Part shown: positions 53,604-60,993 of the stretch, piece after piece
Numbering within the stretch: the stretch's first letter is position 1
How the letters are laid out: each line of letters starts with the position of its first letter
NCBI GenBank assembly: GCA_934096295.1
Contig: CAKOLL010000003.1
Location: 62,001 to 126,000 of the forward strand
DNA: 64,000 nucleotides
Direction: 5' to 3'
Origin: an uncultured Bacilli bacterium
GTDB lineage: Bacteria > Bacillota_I > Bacilli_A > RF39 > UBA660
Translations under genes and position numbers: made by a program
Notes under the pieces: generated by a model
Databases searched by the model: none
Told to the model about the DNA's origin: nothing
Seen by the model: only the letters and a program-made list of their open reading frames with translations

Positions 53604-54743
53604 TCACATTCCTACAATATACGGATTATCCAAACTACCATCACCATCTATTTTATACACTGAAGCATCTAGATACAAGACTGGACGAGAGCCATCGCCA
53701 TAGCTCGCGATGCCGTAGTTGAGCTGGCCTCGATAATTAAGGAAAAAAACATAGTAGCTGTTCGAAGAATCAGGCGTTAATGTCCATTCATTTCCTTTTC
53801 CATATAACCAACTTTGTCCTGCACAAGTTGATGTATTATAAGAACCTAAATTTATTGTTCTTGCACAACTACTTGATAATACACTATATCCGTAATCACT
53901 TGGATACATTAGGCCTATATATCCTGTTGTACTTGTTGGTCTTCCACTATATACTGTTGTTCCTCTTTCATATCCATAGAAAGCATCAGCTGTTGCACTT
54001 GAACTTGAATATCCTCCCAGGTACCATGTTACATTTGCTATCATTCCTCTATAACCCGATTGAATACCTTTTTTAGTATAATCACAATTAGCTGGAACAG
54101 TTGTACTATATCCATAACAATATCCTGAACTTGTTCCATCTGTTGCATTATAATATGCTCCATTTAAAAGTGATTTTAAACTAGATGCTGTCCAATCATT
54201 TGTATTTGATTTATGCCATGCAAGTCCATCTAAAACATCTGCACGAATTATTTTTACTAGATTCTTATTTGCTTGCCCATGTGATGCGCTATCAAATACT
54301 CCGATTATTCTCCAATACTCATTATTAAACCATATATAGTTATTTGGATTTTTTCCTTCATATCTATATCCCTTTTCATTTACTACTTGTCCTGTTCCTT
54401 GCTCACTTCCAGCTAAACTAATTATATAATCATTTAAGCTGATTTTAGTTATAGTACTAAAATTAATATCACAAGTAACATCATCACTAGTTATATTTTC
54501 TATAGCTAGTTTCCATTCATCATATAACCATCTTCCATTTGCACCAACACAAGTTACTTGTGCTTTATACATTCCTTTAGATGGAAATGAGGTAACTTTA
54601 TTTCCATCTAAAGTTAAAGCATATTTTATTCCATCTTGTGTAAATGAATATTTACTATAGGAATTATTGTTCATTACAATAATTCCTATTAATAATATTA
54701 CTAATACTATACTTACACTTACTATTCTAATTCTTTTTTGCAT
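53604..54743 (-). CDS. DGR target protein 1 (membrane-anchored, variable C-type-lectin-like domain)
   Basis: 379 aa. ATG 54743 has GGAGG 4 bases upstream and overlaps the 54722 gene. One N-terminal TM (VSIVLVILLIGIIVM) anchors an extracellular protein; residues 30-100 form a small beta domain. From about 115 comes a 265-residue domain shared with target 2 (NEYWRIIGVFDS, then GYIGLMYPSDYGYSV), ending like DGR-diversified C-type-lectin-fold domains (GDGSRPVLYLDASVYKI). VR1 encodes residues 323-352, where the side chains differ from the TR-encoded Asn-rich sequence. The role is likely variable ligand or cell-surface binding. Confidence 0.85.
   Translation of the reverse strand: MQKRIRIVSVSIVLVILLIGIIVMNNNSYSKYSFTQDGIKYALTLDGNKVTSFPSKGMYKAQVTCVGANGRWLYDEWKLAIENITSDDVTCDINFSTITKISLNDYIISLAGSEQGTGQVVNEKGYRYEGKNPNNYIWFNNEYWRIIGVFDSASHGQANKNLVKIIRADVLDGLAWHKSNTNDWTASSLKSLLNGAYYNATDGTSSGYCYGYSTTVPANCDYTKKGIQSGYRGMIANVTWYLGGYSSSSATADAFYGYERGTTVYSGRPTSTTGYIGLMYPSDYGYSVLSSSCARTINLGSYNTSTCAGQSWLYGKGNEWTLTPDSSNSYYVFFLNYRGQLNYGIASYGDGSRPVLYLDASVYKIDGDGSLDNPYIVGM
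53688..53777 (-). repeat. DGR variable repeat VR1
   Basis: 90 bp aligned without gaps to TR 55143-55232: 76 identities and 14 mismatches. Thirteen mismatches fall on adenines of the TR coding strand (to T or G). The exception, TR T to VR G, is 7 bases from the 3' end, where IMH and IMH* elements normally differ. Changed codons include Asn to Asp, Tyr (five times), Phe, Gly, Ile and Ser, and Gln to Arg. Confidence 0.95.
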
Positions 54744-54985
54744 AAGACCTCCAATATTTCTATTATTTTTACTTTCAAATATAATTCATTATATTTGTTA
54801 TTTTCACATTCATATTTTTCTTCTATTTCTAAATTATTTAAATAAATTGTATTTACATCTTTAATACCAAAATAATGAATTATTTTTTCATCTTCATTAA
54901 ATAAAATATAATTATTATTTTTATCTTTTATTAAAATAACATAATCTTTATATAACTTTTTTATTACTAAATATCTTTCTTTCAT
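54722..54985 (-). CDS. hypothetical 87-aa protein between TR and target 1
   Basis: Unrecognised. The first half is beta-rich (YLVIKKLYKDYVILIKDKNN, NYILFNEDEKIIHYFGIKD), the second half helical (YNELYLKVKIIEILEVLCKK). No TM. AGAAAG precedes ATG 54985. It overlaps the start of target 1 by 22 bases, so the two are probably co-translated. It could be a chaperone-like or assembly partner of the target, or an unrelated passenger gene. Confidence 0.6.
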   Translation of the reverse strand: MKERYLVIKKLYKDYVILIKDKNNNYILFNEDEKIIHYFGIKDVNTIYLNNLEIEEKYECENNKYNELYLKVKIIEILEVLCKKELE

Positions 54986-55011
54986 AACTAAAATAATAAT
55001 TAATAGACCTA

Positions 55012-55070
55012 TAGGAAAAGTCCGTAGACTTTTTCCGTATCTATTTTCTTTTTAAGGATATTAATCCTTT
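55012..55070. ncRNA. two hairpins 3' of the template repeat
   Basis: On the minus strand, GGAAAAAGTC-TAC-GGACTTTTCC (55013-55036, 9 bp with one bulged A) and AAGGAT-TAAT-ATCCTT (55053-55068). Both follow the TR in the same RNA. Neither is followed by a T-run. Structured RNA next to the TR is needed for DGR cDNA synthesis in studied systems, so these may be part of the TR-RNA. Confidence 0.4.
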
Positions 55071-55142
55071 GGATAATTCATGTTCTTTATGCCCTTTTAC
55101 ATCCCTTAGGATAATAAACATTTAACATAAAGAGCTCACAAA

Positions 55143-55232
55143 AGAGCCATAGCCATTGTTCGCGTTGTTGTTGTTGAGCTGGCCTTGATTATTAAGGTTA
55201 AAAACATTGTTGCTGTTCGAAGAATTAGGCGT
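55143..55232 (-). repeat. DGR template repeat TR
   Basis: 90 bp, 16 bases past the RT stop. In the VR frame it encodes an Asn-rich peptide (TPNSSNSNNVFNLNNQGQLN, then NNNANNGYGS), using AAC/AAT codons, which give the widest residue choice when only A is mutated and avoid stops. The coding strand has 32 adenines, 13 of which differ in VR. Homology with VR stops abruptly at both ends. The TR lies outside any recognised gene. Confidence 0.95.
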
Positions 55233-55248
55233 CTTTTTTACTAAAGAA

Positions 55249-56309
55249 TTACCCATTATATCTATCAATAAAGTGATTCACTTTATCTCTATTTACAAAT
55301 ATATAATTATTTTTAAAACATTCAATACTTGAAAAGTATTGATTAAATTTAATTATATTATTTTTATATAAATAATTTGCTCTCTTTATCCCCTTTCTTA
55401 TATTTTTCTTTGTATTAGAACTTAATTTAATAATAGTTTTATTATTTTTAACTCTAAATGTATACCCTAAAAATGAAATCCCTTGATTAGAATTACTAAT
55501 AATTGTTTTTTTATTATTTAATTTTAATTTATATTCATTATTAATTTTATTTTCTATTAATTTTAAAGAATCTTTTAAATATTCTTTAGAATTATGAATT
55601 AAAATATAATCATCCATATAATTAATAAATTTAATATGCAAATTATTAGTAATATAATGTTGTAATTTACTTAAATATAATATAGCTAAGAATTGACTAG
55701 ATAAATTACCAATTGCTAATCCTTTTTCATATTCATATTTCGGTAATATAACATTATATTTCTTTTCTAAATATTCTATTTTTTTATTAATATATTCTTT
55801 ATTAGTACTATCAAGTATTATCTTAACAAGATTTAATTCATCATGAGTTAAATCCTGTTTAATAATTGAAATAATCACCTCATGGTCTAAACTATAAAAA
55901 TATTTACTTATATCAAGTTTTAAAAAATAAAATTTATCATATTTTTTAAAACTTTCAATATCCTGTTTTAATAGACTTATAGCATAACTAGTACCCATTC
56001 CTTTTCTAGTAGCACAATTTCTATTATTTAAATACTTTTCTAGTTTTGGTATTAAAATAAACCTTGTTACATAATGATTAATTATTTTATCATATATTCC
56101 CTGAGCCATTATCACTCTTACTTTAGGTTCAAATACTAAAAATATATTATATTTTCCACCATTATACAAATTATTTTCTAATACATTTTTATATCAACTA
56201 AATATTCCATTTTATGTTTTTCAAAATCTAATATTTTCTTTTTATTTCTAACATTTTTCTTTACTTCAGTCTCATATATATCAAGTAAATCAAATAAGTT
56301 TACTTTCAC
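55249..56309 (-). CDS. DGR reverse transcriptase, apparent frameshift near the 5' end
   Basis: The main frame (TTG 56169 to 55249, 306 aa) holds the RT fold: LKLDISKYF with the first catalytic Asp (86), LAIGNLSSQFLA (153-159; the G-x-x-x-SQ pattern typical of DGR RTs), YMDD (184-187) and ISFLGYTFR. The N-terminal part seen in DGR RTs lies upstream in another frame: GTG 56309, then DLLDIYETEVKKNVRNKKK and DFEKHKMEYLVDI. The frames join at an A5 run (T5 on the plus strand, 56186-56190); one extra A would restore a 353-aa protein. The GTG overlaps the avd stop and has GGATGG upstream. Broken gene, programmed slippage, phase variation or sequencing error are all possible. Confidence 0.88.
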
Positions 56310-56649
56310 TATTATTTAACCATCCAGTAACCATTTTATTTATTTCAACTAACTCACTTGCTAGTTTATATAAGTTCTTTTCACTTATATATTTTTTCAA
56401 AAGTAATCTTTCTAACATGAAATCAAGTAAAGCAATATTAGCTTTGACACTAGTTCTGTACATTTTTACAGAACTAGTGTCATAAGAGCATAATAATATA
56501 TCTTTTAAAACATCTAAGGAAATATTTTTAATTCTATCTTTAAAATACATATCTTTTCTAGGAATATTTTCTAATGAATTATCTAAATTCATTAAAAATG
56601 ATTTATATTTTTGAAGTATTTTGAAATCATTATTATATATTCTAAACAT
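56290..56649 (-). CDS. Avd-like DGR accessory protein
   Basis: 119 aa, entirely helical and basic: four predicted helices with IYNDFKILQKYKSFL-like start, PRKDMYFKDRIKNISLDVLK, VKANIALLDFMLERLLLKKY, and a C-terminal helix. The size, four-helix-bundle look (23S rRNA intervening-sequence fold), R/K content and position before the RT match Avd, which forms a pentamer that binds RT and TR-RNA. GGAG is positioned before the ATG; the stop overlaps the RT GTG. Sequence similarity to characterised Avd proteins is only general. Confidence 0.75.
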   Translation of the reverse strand: MFRIYNNDFKILQKYKSFLMNLDNSLENIPRKDMYFKDRIKNISLDVLKDILLCSYDTSSVKMYRTSVKANIALLDFMLERLLLKKYISEKNLYKLASELVEINKMVTGWLNNSESKLI

Positions 56650-56723
56650 TTTTCTAACTCCAACATAACTTTTTTAGCTTGTTCTTCATTTAATGATTTA
56701 ACTTTTTCTACTAAAGCATCCAT
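56592..56723 (-). CDS. 43-aa helical ORF between the MutS-like gene and avd
   Basis: ATG 56723 to TAA 56592-56594 encodes MDALVEKVKSLNEEQAKKVM and onward, an amphipathic helix of the kind found in small accessory or dimerisation domains. It overlaps the avd start in another frame by 58 bases. The open frame extends upstream to the stop of the MutS-like gene, so it could also be the detached C-terminus of that protein. No ribosome-binding site is obvious. Confidence 0.35.
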   Translation of the reverse strand: MDALVEKVKSLNEEQAKKVMLELEKCLEYIIMISKYFKNINHF

Positions 56724-56755
56724 TCTTTCTTTTATATCAAGCTTTTGTAATGCAA

Positions 56756-57091
56756 TTAACTTATATTTAGATATTGATTAATTTTTTTAAAATCTTTAAC
56801 AAATGGATTTCTTCCTCGATATATAATTTGATATGATATTTTTAAATCACTTAACTTATTTGTAATTTTAGTAAGTGAACTATCAGGAAAACCACATTTA
56901 TATGTTTTACCATTTTGTAAAACTTTATAATCAAATAAAAAACCAAACATAAAAGCATCATAACCATATACTTCAAAAAACTTTCCACTCGATTGAGTTA
57001 TTATAATATATTTCTGAGTTTCCTCAGATACCCACTGATACGAACATTTGTATAAACATATTCTTTCACTATCCTTTCTATAATAATACAT
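56756..57091 (-). CDS. MutS-like (MSL) DGR accessory protein
   Basis: 111 aa. The segment ITQSSGKFFEVYGYDAFMFG (33-52) parallels the mismatch-recognition motif of MutS domain I (G-x-F-Y-E-x-x-G-x-D-A), and TNKLSDLKISYQIIYRGRNP follows as in that domain. Proteins of this size with a lone MutS domain-I fold are known accessory genes of some DGRs. No ATPase domain is present. It may take part in template or cDNA handling; its role is not established. It lies between target 2 and avd on the same strand. Confidence 0.7.
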   Translation of the reverse strand: MYYYRKDSERICLYKCSYQWVSEETQKYIIITQSSGKFFEVYGYDAFMFGFLFDYKVLQNGKTYKCGFPDSSLTKITNKLSDLKISYQIIYRGRNPFVKDFKKINQYLNIS

Positions 57092-57102
57092 TTATATCGC
57101 CG

Positions 57103-57133
57103 GCGTGGGGCGGATACTCCCGCCATCCACGCT
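57103..57133. promoter_or_regulatory. GC-rich hairpin downstream of target gene 2
   Basis: Identical to the hairpin at 53562-53592 (GCGTGG/CCACGC stem with inner GCGG/CGCC). It lies 12 bases past the stop of target 2 and 96 bases past VR2, between the target and the MutS-like gene. Confidence 0.5.
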
Positions 57134-57144
57134 AACTAAACTAA

Positions 57145-58518
57145 TCACATTCCTACAATATACGGATTATCCAAACTACCATCACCATCTATTTTATACA
57201 CTGAAGCATCTAGATACAAGACTGGACGAGAGCCATCGCCATAGCTCGCGATGCCGTAGTTGAGCTGGCCTCGATAATTAAGGAAAAAAACATAGTAGCT
57301 GTTCGAAGAATCAGGCGTTAATGTCCATTCATTTCCTTTTCCATATAACCAACTTTGTCCTGCACAAGTTGATGTATTATAAGAACCTAAATTTATTGTT
57401 CTTGCACAACTACTTGATAATACACTATATCCGTAATCACTTGGATACATTAGGCCTATATATCCTGTTGTACTTGTTGGTCTTCCACTATATACTGTTG
57501 TTCCTCTTTCATATCCATAGAAAGCATCAGCTGTTGCACTTGAACTTGAATATCCTCCCAGGTACCATGTTACATTTGCTATCATTCCTCTATAACCCGA
57601 TTGAATACCTTTTTTAGTATAATCACAATTAGCTGGAACAGTTGTACTATATCCATAACAATATCCTGAACTTGTTCCATCTGTTGCATTATAATATGCT
57701 CCATTTAAAAGTGATTTTAAACTAGATGCTGTCCAATCATTTGTATTTGATTTATGCCATGCAAGTCCATCTAAAACATCTGCACGAATTATTTTTACTA
57801 GATTCTTATTTGCTTGCCCATGTGATGCGCTATCAAATACTCCGATTATTCTCCAATACTCATTATTAAACCATATATAGTTATTTGGATTTTTTCCTTC
57901 ATATCTATATCCCTTTTCATTTACTACTTGTCCTGTTCCCTGTGTTGTTCCAGCTAAGCCCGTAATATATGATGCCAAATTAACTTTTGATGTACTATCA
58001 GTATAATTTAAATTACAAGATGAATATTTACCATTAAATGAAGATATTTCAACTCTATTATATTGTTGATTATATGTTGCACTACTACCAGTACAACTAA
58101 TATTACCTAATTTACCATATGTTGTTGGTCTATTAGTTATTGCTAGTGTAACATCCGGAGGTAACACATCAAAATAAACATAACATCTATCGGATTTATT
58201 TGTTTTAACAGTTACTGTACCTCTATCTTCATTCCAAGTAAGTTTACCTCCATTTTCACAATTAGATAATGATTCATTAAACTCATAACCTGATGTTGGC
58301 CACTTACTATCAGTTGATTGTTTATACTCCCCTGATCCTGCTTTTGTCTCCAACATCAAACTAATCATCCCTGGTATCTTATTATCACTATTTTTAACAC
58401 TCTCTTTGTTTTTTTCAACATATATATCTTTTTTATAATTATTATTGTATACAATTAATATAAAAACTAGTATAATAACTATAAATATTGAAAAAAACAA
58501 ATATTTTTTTTTATTCAC
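57145..58518 (-). CDS. DGR target protein 2 (membrane-anchored, variable C-type-lectin-like domain)
   Basis: 457 aa, GTG start at 58518 with GAAAGGAG 8 bases upstream. One N-terminal TM (LFFSIFIVIILVFILIVY), then about 170 residues unlike target 1: a beta domain with KAGSGEYKQSTDSKWPTSGY, a Cys-containing module (SLSNCENGGKLTWNEDRGTV; CYVYFDV) and a second one (TYGKLGNISCTGSSATYNQQ). Cys pairs suggest disulfides outside the cell. From GTGQVVNEKG on it equals target 1. VR2 encodes residues 401-430. It leads the DGR gene cluster. Confidence 0.85.
   Translation of the reverse strand: MNKKKYLFFSIFIVIILVFILIVYNNNYKKDIYVEKNKESVKNSDNKIPGMISLMLETKAGSGEYKQSTDSKWPTSGYEFNESLSNCENGGKLTWNEDRGTVTVKTNKSDRCYVYFDVLPPDVTLAITNRPTTYGKLGNISCTGSSATYNQQYNRVEISSFNGKYSSCNLNYTDSTSKVNLASYITGLAGTTQGTGQVVNEKGYRYEGKNPNNYIWFNNEYWRIIGVFDSASHGQANKNLVKIIRADVLDGLAWHKSNTNDWTASSLKSLLNGAYYNATDGTSSGYCYGYSTTVPANCDYTKKGIQSGYRGMIANVTWYLGGYSSSSATADAFYGYERGTTVYSGRPTSTTGYIGLMYPSDYGYSVLSSSCARTINLGSYNTSTCAGQSWLYGKGNEWTLTPDSSNSYYVFFLNYRGQLNYGIASYGDGSRPVLYLDASVYKIDGDGSLDNPYIVGM
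57229..57318 (-). repeat. DGR variable repeat VR2
   Basis: Same 90 bases as VR1, with the same 13 adenine-specific substitutions relative to the TR and the same single IMH-end mismatch. Confidence 0.95.
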
Positions 58519-58546
58519 TTCGTAACTCCTTTCTCTATTTTTATTA

Positions 58547-58552
58547 ATTATA
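58547..58552 (-). promoter_or_regulatory. possible -10 element of the DGR cluster
   Basis: TATAAT on the minus strand 29 bases before the GTG of target 2. No convincing -35 lies 17 bases upstream (TAGCCT), so activation by the divergent regulator is conceivable. Confidence 0.4.
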
Positions 58553-58628
58553 TCACAAATGCCACCCCTAGGCTATATAAAGTTATAATATTTTTAAAGA
58601 AAATACATATAGAGGCTGGTGATCCCCT

Positions 58629-58871
58629 ATGATTGAAATACTTTATATACATACTGACGAGTATTATTACGATATAATAAGAAAAAATATTAAGAAATAT
58701 AGAAGAGAAAAAAACTTAACTCAACAAGATCTTGCAGATCTAGCAGGTATATCTCGTCAATATATAACTGATATAGAAAATAAAAATAGAAACAAACATA
58801 TTACTATTGCTATTCTAGGAAGAATAGCAGATTCTTTAAATATATCTATAGAATTATTTTTTAGACAATAA
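58629..58871 (+). CDS. XRE-family transcriptional regulator
   Basis: 80 aa. Compact helix-turn-helix: IRKNIKKYRREKNLTQQDLA, then LAGISRQYITDIENKNRN (recognition helix) and ITIAILGRIADSLNISIELFF. Such one-domain regulators bind operators as dimers. It is divergent from the DGR cluster, with 110 bases between starts, so it may control the cluster. The ATG is preceded by GAGGCTGGTG. A 14-bp inverted repeat overlaps its stop. Confidence 0.85.
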   Translation: MIEILYIHTDEYYYDIIRKNIKKYRREKNLTQQDLADLAGISRQYITDIENKNRNKHITIAILGRIADSLNISIELFFRQ

Positions 58872-58880
58872 TTCTATAGA
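58845..58880 (+). repeat. 14-bp perfect inverted repeat at the regulator 3' end
   Basis: TCTATAGAATTATT (58845-58858) and AATAATTCTATAGA (58867-58880), loop TTTTAGAC. There is no T-run after it. The repeat may stabilise the mRNA end or bind the regulator. Confidence 0.55.
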
Positions 58881-58913
58881 TATATAATAACAAAATAATA
58901 TTAAAAAATTTGT

Positions 58914-58954
58914 CAAAATAAATACGCAAAGTAAAAATTTGCGTATTTATTTTG
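58914..58954. terminator. bidirectional terminator with 17-bp stem
   Basis: CAAAATAAATACGCAAA (58914-58930), loop GTAAAAA, TTTGCGTATTTATTTTG (58938-58954). It separates the convergent regulator and winged-helix genes. Confidence 0.75.
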
Positions 58955-58956
58955 AA

Positions 58957-59166
58957 TTATTTATTTTTTAACATTTTCTTATTATTTTGTTTTTTTGTAT
59001 ACAAGTAAGGAGTTACTTCTTCTATTAATTCTTTTTCAATCATATTATTGATAAATTCATGAGTTTTATTAACACTTCTATCAATAATTCTTTTAATATC
59101 TTCAAAAGATAATTTTCCCTTTTCTTCCATTCTTTTTAATACAACAAATTCAGTTCTTGCAGACAT
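58957..59166 (-). CDS. small winged-helix protein
   Basis: 69 aa from ATG 59166 (MSARTEFVVL), with GGTGTGG upstream. Helix-turn-helix-like arrangement: RMEEKGKLSFEDIKRIIDRS, then KTHEFINNMIEKELIEEVTP and a basic tail (KKQNNKKMLKNK). It looks like a truncated winged-helix DNA-binding domain, as in phage or mobile-element control genes. No partner gene is adjacent. Function unknown. Confidence 0.6.
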   Translation of the reverse strand: MSARTEFVVLKRMEEKGKLSFEDIKRIIDRSVNKTHEFINNMIEKELIEEVTPYLYTKKQNNKKMLKNK

Positions 59167-59265
59167 ATTTAGCCACACCTTTCTTCATTATTGTGTCAAA
59201 TATAGAATAGCCTGTAAAGGAAAAAATAAAATTTTATATAAAAAGATGTAAATTAAAGCAATATT

Positions 59266-59455
59266 TTATAATAAATCTTTTAAACAAAATAAAGCATATA
59301 ATGGAATATCTTTAACATTATCATTTAAAGAAAAATTATTAGCACTAATTCTAATTGAAAGGTTTGGTTTATATAATTCATTATAAAATTTTAAACTTTT
59401 AGCTTGAATATTTTTTCCTGATTTAACTTCAATAGGAATAACATCTAGTCAACAA
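59266..59455 (-). pseudogene. C-terminal fragment of another DUF4143-type ATPase
   Basis: The minus-strand frame from about 59455 to the stop at 59266 reads VIPIEVKSGKNIQAKSLKFY, ..., IRISANNFSLNDN, ..., PLYALFCLKDL. This is the usual C-terminus (PIEVKSGK...) of AAA/DUF4143 proteins. The upstream part is missing and replaced at about 59456 by sequence (GTGGGTCCGCTTTTCGCC on the minus strand) resembling an insertion-sequence end. The rest of 59179-59265 holds nothing that I recognise. Confidence 0.6.
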
Positions 59456-59497
59456 TTTGGCGAAAAGCGGACCCACTTTATGTATATTTGAAAACAA

Positions 59498-59519
59498 AAA
59501 GACTACATCAGCAGTCTTC
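59498..59519 (-). terminator. terminator of the 59523 ATPase gene
   Basis: On the minus strand AAGACT, loop GCTGATGT, AGTCTT then TTTG, just past the stop. Confidence 0.6.
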
Positions 59520-59522
59520 AGT

Positions 59523-60800
59523 TTAATTTTTCAATGCTGTTATAGGTACTACATAAACTCCATCAGGTCTAATATATGCAGCATTTGTAAGACCACAAAT
59601 AACACACATTATTTTAGGAGGTTTACCATTGTTTTTAATAATTTCATTTTTAATTTTAATTAAATTATTAGCTCCTTTCTCTATATCTTTAGCACCTAAT
59701 TTTATTTCAAATGCACACCATTCCCCATCTTCCAATTCTATAATTTGATCTATCTCATTATTTTTATAATCTTGATAATGATATGTTTGAGCATTAAAAG
59801 AGCTAGCATATATTTTTAAATCCCTAGAAACTAATGATTCAAACAAAAATCCAAATGTATTCAAATCATTTAATAAAGATTGTTCTGATACATTTAATAA
59901 TGCACAAGCAATAGATGGATCCACAAAATGTCTTTTCTGAGATTTTTTCACTCTTAAACTAGACCTAATATTGACAGAAAAAGGTTCATCGTTATCAAAT
60001 AAATATAATCTATCAAGTGCATCCAAATATGAAACTACACTGTCTATATCTATATCTTCACTATCTACATCTGAAATATCTTTTTTTAATGACAAATTAC
60101 TAACAGTAGTACATTCATTTCTAGCAAGAGACTTAAGTAATAACATAACTTTACGTTTATCTCTTTTAATATGATCTAAACGATAAAGATCATCTTCAAT
60201 AATTAAATTAATATACTGTTTAACTAACAACTTTGACTCGGAAGGTGTATAACTTATATTAGCTGGCCAACCACCTCTTACAGTTAAACCTATAAGTTTA
60301 ATTAAATCAACTTCTCCGGTATTTACACAAATATCTTTTCCATTACAAATATCAAATAATGAAACTTTACCAGACGAATCCCCTGACTCATATAATGACA
60401 TAGTTCTTAAAAACAATTTTCCATATCTCCCCGCTCCACTATGTAAAATTCCATCTTTTTTGGGAGTTGAAGATCCAGTAAGTATGTATTGCCCTTTTAA
60501 ACCAGTTTTATCAACATCATATCTAATTTCATCCCATAAATTAGTTGCTTCTTGCCACTCATCTATTAATCTAGGTTTTTCTCCAGCTAATATTAAAGAA
60601 GGTTTTATTTTTGCTAACTCAACATCATTAGAAGTCTCACCAGTTTTTGTACGAAGTAAAACCTCACTTTTACAGTGATGCCTTCCTACCCATGTTTTAC
60701 CACAATATTTAGGTCCTTCAATTGAAACCGCTCCAAACAGTTTCAAATACTTAGATACTTGGGAATCAATAATTCTTTTAATATATTCTTTGTTTTCCAT
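59523..60800 (-). CDS. DUF4143-type AAA ATPase with C-terminal nuclease-like domain
   Basis: 425 aa from ATG 60800 (MENKEYIKRI). The Walker A is the variant VSIEGPKYCGKTWVGRHH, with RLIDEWQEATNLWDEIRYDV downstream as the Walker B region and ILTGSSTPKK as sensor. A winged-helix linker follows, and the C-terminus contains DQIIELEDGEWCAFEIKLG, an E-x-K nuclease-like motif. The family is common in gut bacteria and of unknown function. It is the intact relative of the pseudogene at 51815 and lies on the far side of the DGR. Confidence 0.85.
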   Translation of the reverse strand: MENKEYIKRIIDSQVSKYLKLFGAVSIEGPKYCGKTWVGRHHCKSEVLLRTKTGETSNDVELAKIKPSLILAGEKPRLIDEWQEATNLWDEIRYDVDKTGLKGQYILTGSSTPKKDGILHSGAGRYGKLFLRTMSLYESGDSSGKVSLFDICNGKDICVNTGEVDLIKLIGLTVRGGWPANISYTPSESKLLVKQYINLIIEDDLYRLDHIKRDKRKVMLLLKSLARNECTTVSNLSLKKDISDVDSEDIDIDSVVSYLDALDRLYLFDNDEPFSVNIRSSLRVKKSQKRHFVDPSIACALLNVSEQSLLNDLNTFGFLFESLVSRDLKIYASSFNAQTYHYQDYKNNEIDQIIELEDGEWCAFEIKLGAKDIEKGANNLIKIKNEIIKNNGKPPKIMCVICGLTNAAYIRPDGVYVVPITALKN

Positions 60801-60895
60801 AATAAAACTCACTTTCATTTTAATTTTACAATAAATGAATTCAAATGTCAATTACATTACTATATATTTCAAGTTTTCATTCCTATATTTTTTCT

Positions 60896-60960
60896 ATTTT
60901 TATTCCTATATTTTTTATAATTTCATTCGGTCGTTTTCTGGTATTTCATTCGGTCACTTT
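60896..60960. repeat. pair of short direct repeats, possible insertion-sequence end
   Basis: ATTTCATTCGGTC occurs at about 60922 and 60946 (24-base period), preceded by ATTCCTATATTTTT twice (about 60880 and 60900). Regularly spaced short repeats next to an accessory gene again suggest transposase-binding ends of a lost element. Confidence 0.4.
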
Positions 60961-60993
60961 TTTATTGCCAAATTAAAAGCACTTAACGTGCCT

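Larger units (their letters stand above)
53562..54398. repeat. 837-bp perfect repeat, copy A (3' part of target gene 1)
   Basis: By line-by-line comparison every base is identical to 57103-57939. The repeat starts at the GC-rich hairpin and ends at CCTGTTCC inside the coding sequence; outside these limits the two genes differ at once. It includes the variable repeat. Confidence 0.95.
57103..57939. repeat. 837-bp perfect repeat, copy B (3' part of target gene 2)
   Basis: Identical to 53562-54398 at every position compared. The offset is constant (3541 bases), so there are no insertions or deletions. Confidence 0.95.

Noticed and set aside
53780..54076. 98-aa plus-strand ORF, repeated identically at 57321-57617
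   Set aside because: It is antisense to the shared 837-bp block of the target genes, has no ribosome-binding site, and its identity in both places follows from the DNA repeat.
55249..56169. Group II intron or retron RT
   Set aside because: No intron maturase domain or retron msr/msd layout is seen; the IGNLSSQ motif, the Avd-like neighbour and the adenine-specific TR/VR pair point to a DGR.
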